Shown here: piece by piece, positions 22,576 to 30,354 of the stretch
How the letters are laid out: the number at the start of each line of letters is the position of its first letter
Numbering within the stretch: position 1 is the stretch's first letter
Assembly (NCBI GenBank): GCA_002477955.1
Contig: DLLE01000050.1
Coordinates: 1,343-31,696 of the forward strand
Length of the DNA: 30,354 nt
Direction: 5' to 3'
Source: Treponema sp. UBA7570
GTDB lineage: Bacteria; Spirochaetota; Spirochaetia; Treponematales; Treponemataceae
The notes under the pieces: generated by a model
Seen by the model: only the letters and a program-made list of their open reading frames with translations
Told to the model about the DNA's origin: nothing
Database searches by the model: none
Program-made: the position numbers and the translations under genes

Positions 22576-22579
22576 GAAT

Positions 22580-23422
22580 ATGGTTCGTTGCTTAATCATC
22601 GTTAACACATATAAAGAAGAATCTCAAAAAATGGGAGCAGAAATAAAGTCTTACCTTGAAAAATGTGGAATTCGAGGCGATGTTTTTCTGTTCAATGGCT
22701 TTTGCGAGCAATATCCTTTTAGCGGATACGATTTTGTAATAACTTTGGGTGGCGACGGAACGGTGCTTTTTGCGGCCAGAGGTTGTGCGCCTGAAAAAAT
22801 TCCTATTATTCCTGTAAATTTTGGAACCTTTGGTTTTATTGCCTCTGTTCAAAAAAATGAATGGAAAGAACAGCTGCATCAATTTTTGGACGGAAAATCT
22901 TTGATTGTCAGCCGCAGTATGCTTGAAACAGAGATAATTCGCGGTGGACTGAAACGTTTTTCGGCTGTAAGTTTGAATGATGTCGTTATTAGTGCTAAAA
23001 ATTCTGCACACACAATTAATTTTGAAGTTGAATACGGAAAAACTCCTCTCGGCCGGTTTGTTGCCGACGGAATGATTCTTTCGACCGCAACAGGTTCGAC
23101 AGCATATTCTGCAAGCGCAGGCGGTCCGATTATCGATCCTTATATCGATGCAATGTGTCTTACTTTAATAAATCCATTTAGTCTTTCGAGCCGGCCTTTG
23201 GTTTTGAGCCCGAAAAATGGCCTTTCTACAAAAATTCTTCCAAGCCGTGTAAGCGATGTAATAATTACGGTTGATGGGCAGATTCCGAACGATTTGCATG
23301 TCGACGACATAATAAAAATTCATCAGTCACCGCACAAAGCGCTTTTGGTTGGCTGCACTCAGGAAAAATTTTATAAATCATTGCGCCAGAAATTGAACTG
23401 GTCTGGAGGTCCAAATGCTTGA
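22580..23422 (+). CDS. nadK: NAD kinase
   Basis: Phosphorylates NAD to NADP with ATP or polyphosphate, in the cytoplasm. About 280 residues with the hallmark LGGDGTVL, then NFGTFGFIA and the strongly conserved DGMILSTATGSTAYSASAGGP and NPFSLSSRPLV segments. ATG 22580 (MVRCLIIVNTYK) is chosen over ATG 22568 because the latter lies inside the leader element whose GGGAGA would then be coding. In the matching element before DUF368 that ATG runs into a stop after five codons. Overlaps recN by 8 bases, so the two are probably coupled. Confidence 0.95.
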   Translation: MVRCLIIVNTYKEESQKMGAEIKSYLEKCGIRGDVFLFNGFCEQYPFSGYDFVITLGGDGTVLFAARGCAPEKIPIIPVNFGTFGFIASVQKNEWKEQLHQFLDGKSLIVSRSMLETEIIRGGLKRFSAVSLNDVVISAKNSAHTINFEVEYGKTPLGRFVADGMILSTATGSTAYSASAGGPIIDPYIDAMCLTLINPFSLSSRPLVLSPKNGLSTKILPSRVSDVIITVDGQIPNDLHVDDIIKIHQSPHKALLVGCTQEKFYKSLRQKLNWSGGPNA

Positions 23423-25172
23423 GGATTTAAGAATCAAAAATTTTGCCCTTATCGACAGTGCCAGTGTTGAGTTTAAAAACGGATTTACAGTTCTTTCTGG
23501 AGAAACTGGTGCCGGAAAATCGCTTTTAATCGGAGCGCTGACTTTTTTGCTCGGCGGAAAAGGCGGCGTTGAACATATAAGAACTGGTTGTCAGACAGCT
23601 CAGGTTTCTGGAACTTTTTACATAAAAGGACTTTCGTCTCCTGTTGATTCATCAAAAATAAACGAAGATGACATAAAAACTCCTGCGCAATGGCTTTATG
23701 TGCATGGAATTGAGAGCGAAGATGATAGAATTCTGATTCGCCGTGCAGTTCGCGATACTGGAAAATCTGCCGCCTGGATAGGCGACACTCCTGTCACTCG
23801 GGCGGATTTGGCTTCGTTTTGCAATTTTTTAATCGACATTCACGGTCAGCACGAGCATCAGTCGTTGATGCGCGTTAGCGAGCACCGAAAATTTCTTGAT
23901 TCGTTTGCCGGTTTGGACGAAAAAGTTGAAGAATTTACGGCTCTTTATTCAAATTTGGTTGCAAAGCGCAGAAATTTGGATGAACTTTTGTCTGACGATA
24001 AAACACGCGCTCAAAAAATCGATGTTCTTACATTTTCTGTAAAAGAAATTGAAGATGCAAAACTAAAAAAAGGCGAAGACAGAGAGCTTGAGGACGAAGA
24101 AAAGAGGCTTTCTTCATTTGAAAAACTTTACGAAGACATAGATTCTATCTGCCAGACTTTGGAAAGCGCAGAAAGTTCTAGCGGAGCGGTTTTGCTCTTA
24201 AAGAAAATCCGTTCCGTAGCACAGCACGCCTGTCAGCTTGATAAAAATCTTGAATCTCTGGATAGCCGTCTTGAAAGCGCATTTTATGAACTTTCGGACA
24301 TTGCAGGTGAATATTCTTCCTATAAAAACAGTCTTGTTTTTGATCCTGAGAGACTTGCTTTTGTTCAGGACAGGCTTACTTTGATTTATAATTTAAAGAA
24401 AAAATATGCTTCGTCGGTCAATGCGCCGGTTGAAGAAGTGATTCAATTCGGACTTGACGCGCAAAAAAGGCTTGCAGAGCTTAGTGGCGGCGAAAAAAAC
24501 AAGGATTCCTTAAAAGCGGAAATTGCCGGGCTTGAAAAGAATGTCTATAAGCAGGCAAAAGAGATTTCTGACAGCCGGAAAATTGCCGCTCAAAAAATGT
24601 CCGGGCAGGTTATGGCGATTTTAAAAACTTTGGGAATGAAAGATACGCGGTTTGCAGTCAATGTTGCGGAAAAAAATGGCTCTCAAATCGAACAGAAATG
24701 CGGTCCTTATGGAATGGACGATATTGAATTTTTGATTGCGGCCAATCCCGGTAATCCGCTTCAAAGCCTTGCTAAAATTGCTTCTGGCGGTGAATTGAGC
24801 CGCGTTATGCTTGCATTAAAAACTGTTCTTGCGGAAACAGACAGTGTCGGAACCCTTGTTTTTGATGAAATCGATACGGGAATCGGTGGAGAAGTTGCGG
24901 TTTCTGTAGGACAGCATTTAAAAAATCTTGCAAAAAAATGTCAAATTTTATGTATAACACATCTTGCCAGCATAGCTGTTTATGCCGATAATCAGCTTAA
25001 GATTACAAAGAGTGTTTCTGAAGGAATGACAAATACCGAAGTTTCTCCGATTGAAGGAGAGCAGAGGGTTGCCGAAATTGCGCGTATGCTTTCCGGTGAT
25101 GCGGCGAGTCAGGAATCTTTGGAACATGCAAAATCAATGCTTGCAAAATTTTCGGGTACTGGAGAAAGCTAA
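23415..25172 (+). CDS. recN: DNA repair protein RecN
   Basis: 585-residue SMC-like ATPase for double-strand break repair. Walker A is GETGAGKS (29-36). The middle holds a long coiled coil (about 160-370). The ABC signature is LASGGELSRVMLALK, and Walker B is TLVFDEIDTGIGGEVA, followed by CITHLASIA. Length is normal. It starts inside the end of nadK and its stop overlaps the next ATG (TAATG, 25170-25174). No SOS box was recognised upstream, which is expected if it is transcribed from a promoter far upstream. Confidence 0.97.
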   Translation: MLEDLRIKNFALIDSASVEFKNGFTVLSGETGAGKSLLIGALTFLLGGKGGVEHIRTGCQTAQVSGTFYIKGLSSPVDSSKINEDDIKTPAQWLYVHGIESEDDRILIRRAVRDTGKSAAWIGDTPVTRADLASFCNFLIDIHGQHEHQSLMRVSEHRKFLDSFAGLDEKVEEFTALYSNLVAKRRNLDELLSDDKTRAQKIDVLTFSVKEIEDAKLKKGEDRELEDEEKRLSSFEKLYEDIDSICQTLESAESSSGAVLLLKKIRSVAQHACQLDKNLESLDSRLESAFYELSDIAGEYSSYKNSLVFDPERLAFVQDRLTLIYNLKKKYASSVNAPVEEVIQFGLDAQKRLAELSGGEKNKDSLKAEIAGLEKNVYKQAKEISDSRKIAAQKMSGQVMAILKTLGMKDTRFAVNVAEKNGSQIEQKCGPYGMDDIEFLIAANPGNPLQSLAKIASGGELSRVMLALKTVLAETDSVGTLVFDEIDTGIGGEVAVSVGQHLKNLAKKCQILCITHLASIAVYADNQLKITKSVSEGMTNTEVSPIEGEQRVAEIARMLSGDAASQESLEHAKSMLAKFSGTGES

Positions 25173-25975
25173 TGGCGAAGATTTCAACAGAAAACAGAGA
25201 GCTTTTTAATGAAAAAATTGTTCCATACAAAGATGAAATAAATGCTCATCTTGAAAAAGAAAAAGAGGTTCTTGCTTTAATCGAGAAAGAAAAAAACAAT
25301 GTCGGCTATAAAAAACTTTTTCTTTGCGAAGATCAGATTTATATTGCAACGATGTGGATTGCAATAAACAATCTTTCTGTCGAAATTCTTGATACTAAAA
25401 ATAATGATGCTCTCAACGACGCAAGAAAATGTCTTTACAAGGCAATAATTCAGCTTGAAGAAGTTGTTACTGCTGTTATAAATTGCCCTTACATCGAAAT
25501 TGAAGACAAAGTTGCCGAAATCGAAAATACTCCTCTTGAAAAAAGATTTTATCTTGTAAAAAAACTTGGACTTGCAATTCAACTTTTGGTTGACGCTTTC
25601 GGAGAAAATACGAAATGGAAGTGGTCTTTTGTTGAGCTTAGAGGCCGTTTTTGTACAGTTGCAAAAAACCTTATTCCAATGAAACAAGCCTGCAAAGATT
25701 ATTTTGATCCTCGTTCTGCAGATTACGACAATACAGTTTATTATATTCGGCTTGTTTTAAAACTTTTGGATCAGTCTGCAACTCAATATCGCGACCGGTA
25801 TGAACTTTCAACGCATCGCATTGACGATATGAACGCGGCGATAAACTATCTTCTTGCATTGCGCCGCCTTCAGATTTTATTAGGTATGAAAGATGAAGCA
25901 GAAGAAACTAAAAAGAAAGCTGTGGTTTGGAAAGAAAAACTTGATGCAGATCATAAGTCAGGAATTGCCAGCTAA
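25172..25975 (+). CDS. Conserved-looking helical protein of unknown function
   Basis: 267 residues, no signal peptide and no membrane helix. Composition and spacing suggest an all-helical cytoplasmic protein (EKEKEVLALIEKEKNNVGYKKLFLCEDQIY, then ARKCLYKAIIQLEEVV, then MNAAINYLLALRRLQILLG). No catalytic motif or known domain is recognised. Its ATG overlaps the recN stop by one base and the next gene follows after three bases, so it belongs to the recN transcription unit. The tight linkage to an HD phosphohydrolase suggests a shared role, which is inference only. Confidence 0.8.
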   Translation: MAKISTENRELFNEKIVPYKDEINAHLEKEKEVLALIEKEKNNVGYKKLFLCEDQIYIATMWIAINNLSVEILDTKNNDALNDARKCLYKAIIQLEEVVTAVINCPYIEIEDKVAEIENTPLEKRFYLVKKLGLAIQLLVDAFGENTKWKWSFVELRGRFCTVAKNLIPMKQACKDYFDPRSADYDNTVYYIRLVLKLLDQSATQYRDRYELSTHRIDDMNAAINYLLALRRLQILLGMKDEAEETKKKAVVWKEKLDADHKSGIAS

Positions 25976-25978
25976 AAT

Positions 25979-27217
25979 ATGCTTAATAAAAAATTCATTC
26001 TAAAATTATTTGAAGGTTTTTCTATTCAACGATGGAACGATTTGGTCCGGCCTTTTGAACTTGTAGAAATGGACAAGGCGGCGGAACGAATGATTGTTGC
26101 GTACATAATTGGAAAATACGAAGAAAAAGCCGGAAATAAAATTGACTGGGAATGGATTATAAACGCCTCTCTTTTTGAGCTTCTAAAAAAAATTGCATTG
26201 TGCGACATAAAAAGTCCTGTTCAGCAGATGATTCGCCGTCAGTTTCCGCAGGAATATCTAAAACTGAATGAATGGGTTTTAAAACAGTACAAAGACATAA
26301 TTGAAGACGAAACTCTTTATTCAGATTTTACACTTTATATTGCACGTACTGCCGGAAATTTTCCTATGCCAAAGGAACTTGAGCTTTCTGCGCGGGTTTT
26401 GCGTGCTGCCCATAAATTTGCTTCAATGCGCGAACTTCAGATGATTGAATGTGTAAACGAAGAAGAGCGGATTGTAAAAATCAAAAAGGATTTGAATCAG
26501 GAAATTCAGAAATATCTGGATTTGCGCGGAATGCAGCTTCTTGTTACGAGGCAGCGGCCGTTCGATTTTATTATGATGATTGAACAGCTGCGTTTTCAGA
26601 CAAGATGGAATCAAACTCCGAGAGTTCCAAAGACAAGCGTGCTTGGACATTGCTATTTTGTTGCCGCCCTTACTGTTCTTTTGATGAGGGACACAAAAGT
26701 TAAAATGTGCCCAAAGCGTCTTTTTAACGACTTTTTTTCGGCTCTTTTTCACGATTTGCCGGAAGCCGTAACACGAGATATTATTTCTCCTGTAAAGCAG
26801 GCAACCGACGCTCTTCCTGACATTGTAAAAAAAATCGAGGATGAAATAGTCAACCGCGAACTTGTTCCTCTTATGGATGATTTTTATGCTGACGAAATTA
26901 TTTATTTTACAAATGACGAGTTTTCAAACCGAATTCAGCAAAAGCAAAAAAACGGAAATAAAAAGGTTCAGAAAGTTGAATGGGAAGATTTGAACGGAAA
27001 ATACAATTTTGACGAATTTAATCCTGTTGACGGAAAAACTGTCCGTCTTGCCGACCATTTGAGCGCATTGATAGAAGCGGACCGTTCAATAAAATATGGA
27101 ATTACGAGCGCGCATCTTCGTGGCGGAAGAAAACACACCTTGAACGGATATGCAAAAGGACTTGTTATAAACGGCATAGAAATTCGAAAAATTTTTGATG
27201 AAGTTGTTTCTGACTAA
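25979..27217 (+). CDS. HD-domain phosphohydrolase, YfbR/HDDC2-like, with long N-terminal extension
   Basis: 412 residues. The C-terminal half has the HD metal site: His224 in LGHCYF, His258-Asp259 with Glu262 in FHDLPEAVTRDIISPVK, and Asp359 in RLADHLSALIEADR. The HDLPEAVTRDI...PVK wording is that of the YfbR/HDDC2 type, whose members remove phosphate from deoxynucleoside monophosphates. Residues 1 to about 200 are helical and not recognised; this part is absent from the roughly 200-residue YfbR enzymes and may regulate or localise the protein. It follows the helical protein by three bases and ends in a terminator overlapping its stop. Confidence 0.8.
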   Translation: MLNKKFILKLFEGFSIQRWNDLVRPFELVEMDKAAERMIVAYIIGKYEEKAGNKIDWEWIINASLFELLKKIALCDIKSPVQQMIRRQFPQEYLKLNEWVLKQYKDIIEDETLYSDFTLYIARTAGNFPMPKELELSARVLRAAHKFASMRELQMIECVNEEERIVKIKKDLNQEIQKYLDLRGMQLLVTRQRPFDFIMMIEQLRFQTRWNQTPRVPKTSVLGHCYFVAALTVLLMRDTKVKMCPKRLFNDFFSALFHDLPEAVTRDIISPVKQATDALPDIVKKIEDEIVNRELVPLMDDFYADEIIYFTNDEFSNRIQQKQKNGNKKVQKVEWEDLNGKYNFDEFNPVDGKTVRLADHLSALIEADRSIKYGITSAHLRGGRKHTLNGYAKGLVINGIEIRKIFDEVVSD

Positions 27218-27237
27218 AAAGCCGCAGTTCGCTTTTT
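27216..27237 (+). terminator. Compact terminator after the HD gene
   Basis: AAAAAGC-cgcagttc-GCTTTTT: 7-bp perfect stem ending in T5. It overlaps the stop codon (TAA at 27215-27217) and probably ends the cheW-to-HD transcription unit. Confidence 0.55.
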
Positions 27238-27290
27238 AAATTGGCATTTTTTTATAAAAAACTGTAATTATATTTTTTTTGCCTTTAAAA

Positions 27291-27316
27291 CATATATTTT
27301 TTGCCGAAAATATATG
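27291..27316 (+). promoter_or_regulatory. AU-rich hairpin abutting the LysM gene start
   Basis: CATATATTTT-TTGCCG-AAAATATATG is a perfect 10-bp stem with a 6-nt loop, ending four bases before ATG 27321. It would cover the region where a ribosome site should lie; no other Shine-Dalgarno is visible. Confidence 0.55.
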
Positions 27317-27320
27317 AGTT

Positions 27321-28286
27321 ATGAAGTCTGTATTTTTTAAAAATGTAAAAACTGCAATTTTTTTTACTGGAGTCAGTGTTTTTTGTTCAGGTTTTTTGTC
27401 TGCTGAATTGACTCATACTGTTCAAAAAGGCGAAACTCTTTATTCAATTTCAAAAAAATATAATACAACGGTTCAATCGATTGCAGATGTAAACAAAATT
27501 GGCGGTACAGATATAAAGATCGGACAAAAACTTGTAATTCCGGAAAAAAGCGGAGCGGTTCAAGCAAAAACAAATGATTCTGCTTCAAAAAATGATTCAA
27601 AAAGCGGCTCTAAAACCGAAAAAAGCAATTTTGAAAAAAATACTCAGGCTTATACAGTCAAAAAAGGCGACACTTGGTACGCAATTGCCAGAAATTTTTC
27701 GGTAAGTGTAAAGCAGCTTTACGAATTGAATGGAACAGACGAAAAATCTGGACTTAAGGTCGGGCAAAAAATAAAAATTCCGGCACTTTCTGCGGTTGCT
27801 TCTAATCAGAATGTAAAAAATACTGAAACTTCAAAAACTACTGCCCCGACATCAAAAAATTCTGAATTAAAAAATCAGTTGCCGTCCGTGATTGTCGATA
27901 CTCATAATTATTCTGAAAAAAAAGGCGATCCGAACCTTGTCTGGCCTGTTCAAAAGCCTGAAGTTGCTTACGTAAACGGAAAAGTTAGCGGCGTAACGCT
28001 CAGTGCAAAAAAGGACGAGCCTGTCGATGCAATAAAGTCTGGAACTGTAATGTTTAGCGGAACTTACCGCGGTTTTGGAAACGTTGTCTTTATTCAAAGC
28101 AAAACCGGCCATATTTACGCATACACCGGACTTGGAAAAGTTTTGGTTTCTAAAGGCGATTATATCGATTTTAAAACTCAGATTGGAACGGCAGGAATTG
28201 ACAGTTATTCTTCAAAAAGCCAAATAAGCCTTATGGTTTTTCAGAACGGACTTCCGATTGACCCTGCAAAAGCTCCTCGTGGCTAG
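27321..28286 (+). CDS. Secreted protein with two LysM domains and a degenerate M23 (LytM) domain
   Basis: 321 residues. N-terminal signal sequence (hydrophobic AIFFTGVSVFCSGFLSA). Two LysM peptidoglycan-binding domains lie at about 31-75 (HTVQKGETLYSISKKYN...KIGQKLVIP) and 111-153 (YTVKKGDTWYAIARNF...KVGQKIKIP), joined by low-complexity linkers rich in Ser, Lys and Asn. The C terminus (about 205-318) has the M23/LytM fold, but all zinc-ligand positions are replaced: no HxxxD, GHIYAYTGL instead of HxYxH, and QISLMVF instead of HLHF. Inactive LytM domains of this kind (EnvC, NlpD) activate amidases during cell division. Such a role here is inference. It may have its own promoter and an AU-rich hairpin at the start codon. 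Confidence 0.88.
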   Translation: MKSVFFKNVKTAIFFTGVSVFCSGFLSAELTHTVQKGETLYSISKKYNTTVQSIADVNKIGGTDIKIGQKLVIPEKSGAVQAKTNDSASKNDSKSGSKTEKSNFEKNTQAYTVKKGDTWYAIARNFSVSVKQLYELNGTDEKSGLKVGQKIKIPALSAVASNQNVKNTETSKTTAPTSKNSELKNQLPSVIVDTHNYSEKKGDPNLVWPVQKPEVAYVNGKVSGVTLSAKKDEPVDAIKSGTVMFSGTYRGFGNVVFIQSKTGHIYAYTGLGKVLVSKGDYIDFKTQIGTAGIDSYSSKSQISLMVFQNGLPIDPAKAPRG

Positions 28287-28339
28287 TTTTTGGCAAAATC
28301 TGCGGTTTGAGAATTTTATATCGTTTTTTTAGTGGGAAT

Positions 28340-28675
28340 TTATATTTCTTCTATTGAATTTGGATTTTGGTTTTCGGCCAAATTTTCGCTATCCAAAGAA
28401 ACAAATTTAACATCTGCTTCCGATGTGATTTTTTCGCGTATGATTACCTTTATATTTTTGCAGACAAGAGTTGTAATGTTTAAGGTTTGACCGAAACGGT
28501 TTGAATAAGTTGAATTTGTCTGAGCAATGCTGTCTGTTTTTAGATAAATGTGGAGTTCACTTTTTATATATTCAATCATGTCGGAAAAGTTTATCCGTTT
28601 GTTGAATTCCATGTCCCGTTGAATGTAATCAATTGCTTCAAAATTCGAAAGATTGCTTTTCAGTTTTGTTTCCAT
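28340..28675 (-). CDS. Small protein of unknown function
   Basis: 111 residues, no signal peptide or membrane helix. It starts 11 bases after the exonuclease stop on the same strand, preceded by a weak GGCAGG. The sequence (METKLKSNLSNFEAIDYIQRDMEF... KVIIREKITSEADVKFVSLD) shows mixed helix and strand and a charged C terminus. No family recognised. It is supported as a gene by its operon position, a sensible ribosome site and the absence of an opposing gene; coding remains likely rather than proved. Confidence 0.6.
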   Translation of the reverse strand: METKLKSNLSNFEAIDYIQRDMEFNKRINFSDMIEYIKSELHIYLKTDSIAQTNSTYSNRFGQTLNITTLVCKNIKVIIREKITSEADVKFVSLDSENLAENQNPNSIEEI

Positions 28676-28686
28676 TTTTGCCTGCC

Positions 28687-29328
28687 TTATAACAATGCCT
28701 GGACTGCGAGAGAATATGTTTGTTCCGAGTAGATTCTAGGCCTCTGTTTTTTCTTTTTTTGCGGAACTGGCATTTTTATTAAAATTTTAAATATTTCGGC
28801 ACAGACTTTTGCATCGTCAAAGGCGCGATGTGCATGTCCCTTGTCTATGCTGAACTGGTCTGCAAGAAATGTCTGTTTCCAGCTTTTGTTTTCTGGCAGC
28901 ATAATCCTGCTTAGTCTGAGCGTGTCGACTGCGCTGTTTTGCAGCGGCAAAAAACCGAGACGTTGTGATTCTGCGTTCATAAAACGAAGATCAAATTGTG
29001 CATTGTGCGCCAGTAAAATTGTTCCTTTGCAAAAATTTCTGAATTCTGGAATGATTTTTTCTGCTAAAGGAGCATTTTCCAGCATTTTGTCGTTGATTCC
29101 TGTCAAGCCAACAATAAACGGATTTAACGGAGATTGAGCTTTTATTAAAGATGAAAATTTTTCAAGAACTCTGTCCTTTGTAAATTTTACTGCGCCGATT
29201 TCGATTATGTTCGAATTTTCTGGATTTTGTCCGGAAGTTTCTGTGTCAAAGGCACAAAAAACAGCGCCTTCTTCATAAAGAGAGAGAATTTTTTTGTTTG
29301 ACGCAATCAAGTGCAGGTTATTGTTCAT
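28687..29328 (-). CDS. DEDDh-family 3'-5' exonuclease (DnaQ epsilon-like)
   Basis: 213 residues from ATG 29328. All exonuclease motifs are present: Exo I FDTETSG, Exo II HNAQFD, and Exo III HRAFDDAKVC with the DEDDh histidine. Such enzymes proofread (epsilon subunit) or degrade DNA or RNA 3' ends. The short protein with a basic KKKKQRPR tail has no polymerase fused to it. A longer in-frame start exists at ATG 29379, but that ATG is inside the stem of the upstream gene's terminator, so I prefer 29328 even though it lacks a ribosome site. The small unknown gene follows it by 11 bases. Confidence 0.85.
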   Translation of the reverse strand: MNNNLHLIASNKKILSLYEEGAVFCAFDTETSGQNPENSNIIEIGAVKFTKDRVLEKFSSLIKAQSPLNPFIVGLTGINDKMLENAPLAEKIIPEFRNFCKGTILLAHNAQFDLRFMNAESQRLGFLPLQNSAVDTLRLSRIMLPENKSWKQTFLADQFSIDKGHAHRAFDDAKVCAEIFKILIKMPVPQKKKKQRPRIYSEQTYSLAVQALL

Positions 29329-29338
29329 GAATAAAACT

Positions 29339-29386
29339 TGGACTGCCAGCTTTTGCAATTTGTTTTGCCGGCAGTCCATTTTTTTT
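29339..29386. terminator. Intrinsic terminator after the phosphohexomutase gene
   Basis: TGGACTGCCAGC pairs with GCCGGCAGTCCA over 12 positions with one mismatch (29339-29350 and 29367-29378), around a 16-nt loop. On the minus strand it follows the mutase stop (29389) by ten bases and leads into AAGTTTTATT. On the plus strand eight T follow. Confidence 0.75.
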
Positions 29387-29388
29387 AA

Positions 29389-30354
29389 TTATTTTGCATT
29401 TTCAAGAAGATTTTTGATTTCTTTTGAAATTAAATCGCAGCTTTCTGCCGATTCTTTCTTCGCCTCGTCGAGAGTTCCTTTGACCTCAGTCCGTGAGTTG
29501 ATATAGAACTTGATTTTAGGCTCTGTTCCTGACGGGCGCGCTGAAACGATTGTTCCGCCCTCAAGCACAAACTGGAGAACATTTGACTTTGGAAGCGCGA
29601 TTTTTGACTTTTCAGCCGGTTTTTCAGGATTGTAAGAGACGCTTTCCTGAATGTCGCGGATTTCAAGAACTTTCTTTCCGCCGAGAACTTTTAAGCCTTC
29701 CGCGCGGAGCTTTGTCATAATTCCTGCCATGACTTCTTTTCCAGCCGAGCCAGGAAAATACTGGGAAATCGCTCTGTCCTCGAAGAATCCGTACTCTTTC
29801 CACATATCGTCAAGATGCTCGAGAATTGATTTTCCTTTTGAAGCCCAGTAAAGCGTCATTTCCGCGCACATTGCGGCCGCTGAAACGCCGTCCTTGTCCA
29901 TCACTTCTTTTTCGACTTTGTAGCCGTAAGACTCTTCAAGACCGAAAACGTAATTTTCTGAGCCGTCTTTTTCAAATTCGTCTTCGACTGCGGCAATCCA
30001 TTTGAATCCTGTCAAACACTCGTGCATTTTCACGCCGAATTTCTTGCAGATGTAGTCGCAGAAAGGAGACGTTACGATTGAGCGGATTGCGGCCGGGCTT
30101 GCAGGCATTTTTCCAAGCTCTTTTCTTGAAAGAAGGACGTACTCGCACAAAAGCGCGCCCATCTGGTTTCCTGAGACGAGGACGAATTTTCCGTCTTTTC
30201 CAGGGAATGCAGTTCCGAATCTGTCTGCGTCCGGGTCGGTCGCCATTACGCAGTCAGCCTTTTCTTTTTCGCCAAGCTCAACTGCGAGCTTAAGCGCCGG
30301 AGCTTCCTCCGGGTTCGGCTTTTCAACTGTCGGGAATCTTCCGTCCGGCTCTCT
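29389..30354 (-). CDS. Phosphoglucomutase/phosphomannomutase family protein, N-terminus beyond window
   Basis: The frame is open to the right edge of the window, so the first part of the gene is missing; 321 residues are visible. It begins REPDGRFPTVEKPNPEE, the canonical sugar-phosphate-binding loop region, then has the metal-binding loop TDPDADRFG, the sugar-specificity loop GLEESYGY and the C-terminal phosphate-binding RPSGTEPKIKFY. The catalytic serine loop lies outside. These enzymes interconvert hexose 1- and 6-phosphates through a bisphosphate intermediate, supplying nucleotide sugars for envelope glycans or glycogen. Substrate (glucose or mannose) cannot be fixed here. The visible length fits a protein of about 550-600 residues. 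Ends in a strong terminator. Confidence 0.93.
   Translation of the reverse strand, partial: REPDGRFPTVEKPNPEEAPALKLAVELGEKEKADCVMATDPDADRFGTAFPGKDGKFVLVSGNQMGALLCEYVLLSRKELGKMPASPAAIRSIVTSPFCDYICKKFGVKMHECLTGFKWIAAVEDEFEKDGSENYVFGLEESYGYKVEKEVMDKDGVSAAAMCAEMTLYWASKGKSILEHLDDMWKEYGFFEDRAISQYFPGSAGKEVMAGIMTKLRAEGLKVLGGKKVLEIRDIQESVSYNPEKPAEKSKIALPKSNVLQFVLEGGTIVSARPSGTEPKIKFYINSRTEVKGTLDEAKKESAESCDLISKEIKNLLENAK

Noticed and set aside
22568..22579. NAD kinase start at ATG 22568
   Set aside because: That ATG is part of the repeated leader element (ATGGGAGA); in the other copy it leads to an immediate stop. ATG 22580 fits the family N terminus.

Overview
The window looks like a chromosomal segment of a spirochaete, most likely a non-pallidum Treponema. 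The reasons are AT- and T-rich DNA with short intergenic gaps, a YihY-type membrane protein fused to a cyclic-nucleotide-binding domain, and a cheW / DegT-like / NAD kinase / recN gene string that I recall, unchecked, from Treponema pallidum. No tRNA, rRNA, phage, transposase or CRISPR array is visible. Twenty-eight genes are called. Two are cut by the window ends: the tail of an Rpn-like nuclease on the left and a phosphohexomutase on the right.

Layout. 1-6026: Rpn-like tail (+), then on the minus strand a long-type GMP synthetase, an asnS-yihY/cNMP operon, and a secreted TPR-like protein. 6027-12500 is an envelope-lipid block. A plus-strand operon of glycosyltransferase GT8, two PlsC-type acyltransferases and a second GT8 converges on DUF368 and DedA genes (two families of polyprenyl-phosphate translocases). 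PssA (phosphatidylserine synthase) runs divergently from DedA. 12700-14300: a secreted SGNH esterase of rhamnogalacturonan acetylesterase type. 14635-18531: an overlapping minus-strand operon metH, a degenerate PAP2-like gene and queD. 18716-28286, plus strand: ComF, a stand-alone GltD-like flavoprotein, CheW, a DegT-fold protein lacking the PLP lysine, NAD kinase, RecN, a helical protein of unknown function, an HD-domain phosphohydrolase, and a LysM protein with a degenerate M23 domain. 28340-30354, minus strand: a small unknown protein, a DEDDh exonuclease and the phosphohexomutase.

The most interesting non-coding signal is a roughly 50-nt leader element found twice, directly before the NAD kinase gene and before the DUF368 gene. 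It contains a hairpin whose outer stem changes on both sides and it ends in its own Shine-Dalgarno sequence. Other unexplained structure: an 18-nt palindromic sequence shared by the guaA and DUF368 leaders, three tandem copies of a 45-bp unit between DUF368 and DedA, several GC-rich intergenic blocks, a hairpin abutting the LysM gene start codon, and promoters so close to their start codons that asnS, the first GT8 gene and perhaps metH may be leaderless.

The envelope block is the best candidate for an undescribed pathway: two glycosyltransferases and two acyltransferases in one operon beside two different lipid-carrier flippase families and a phospholipid synthase. Its product cannot be read from sequence alone.
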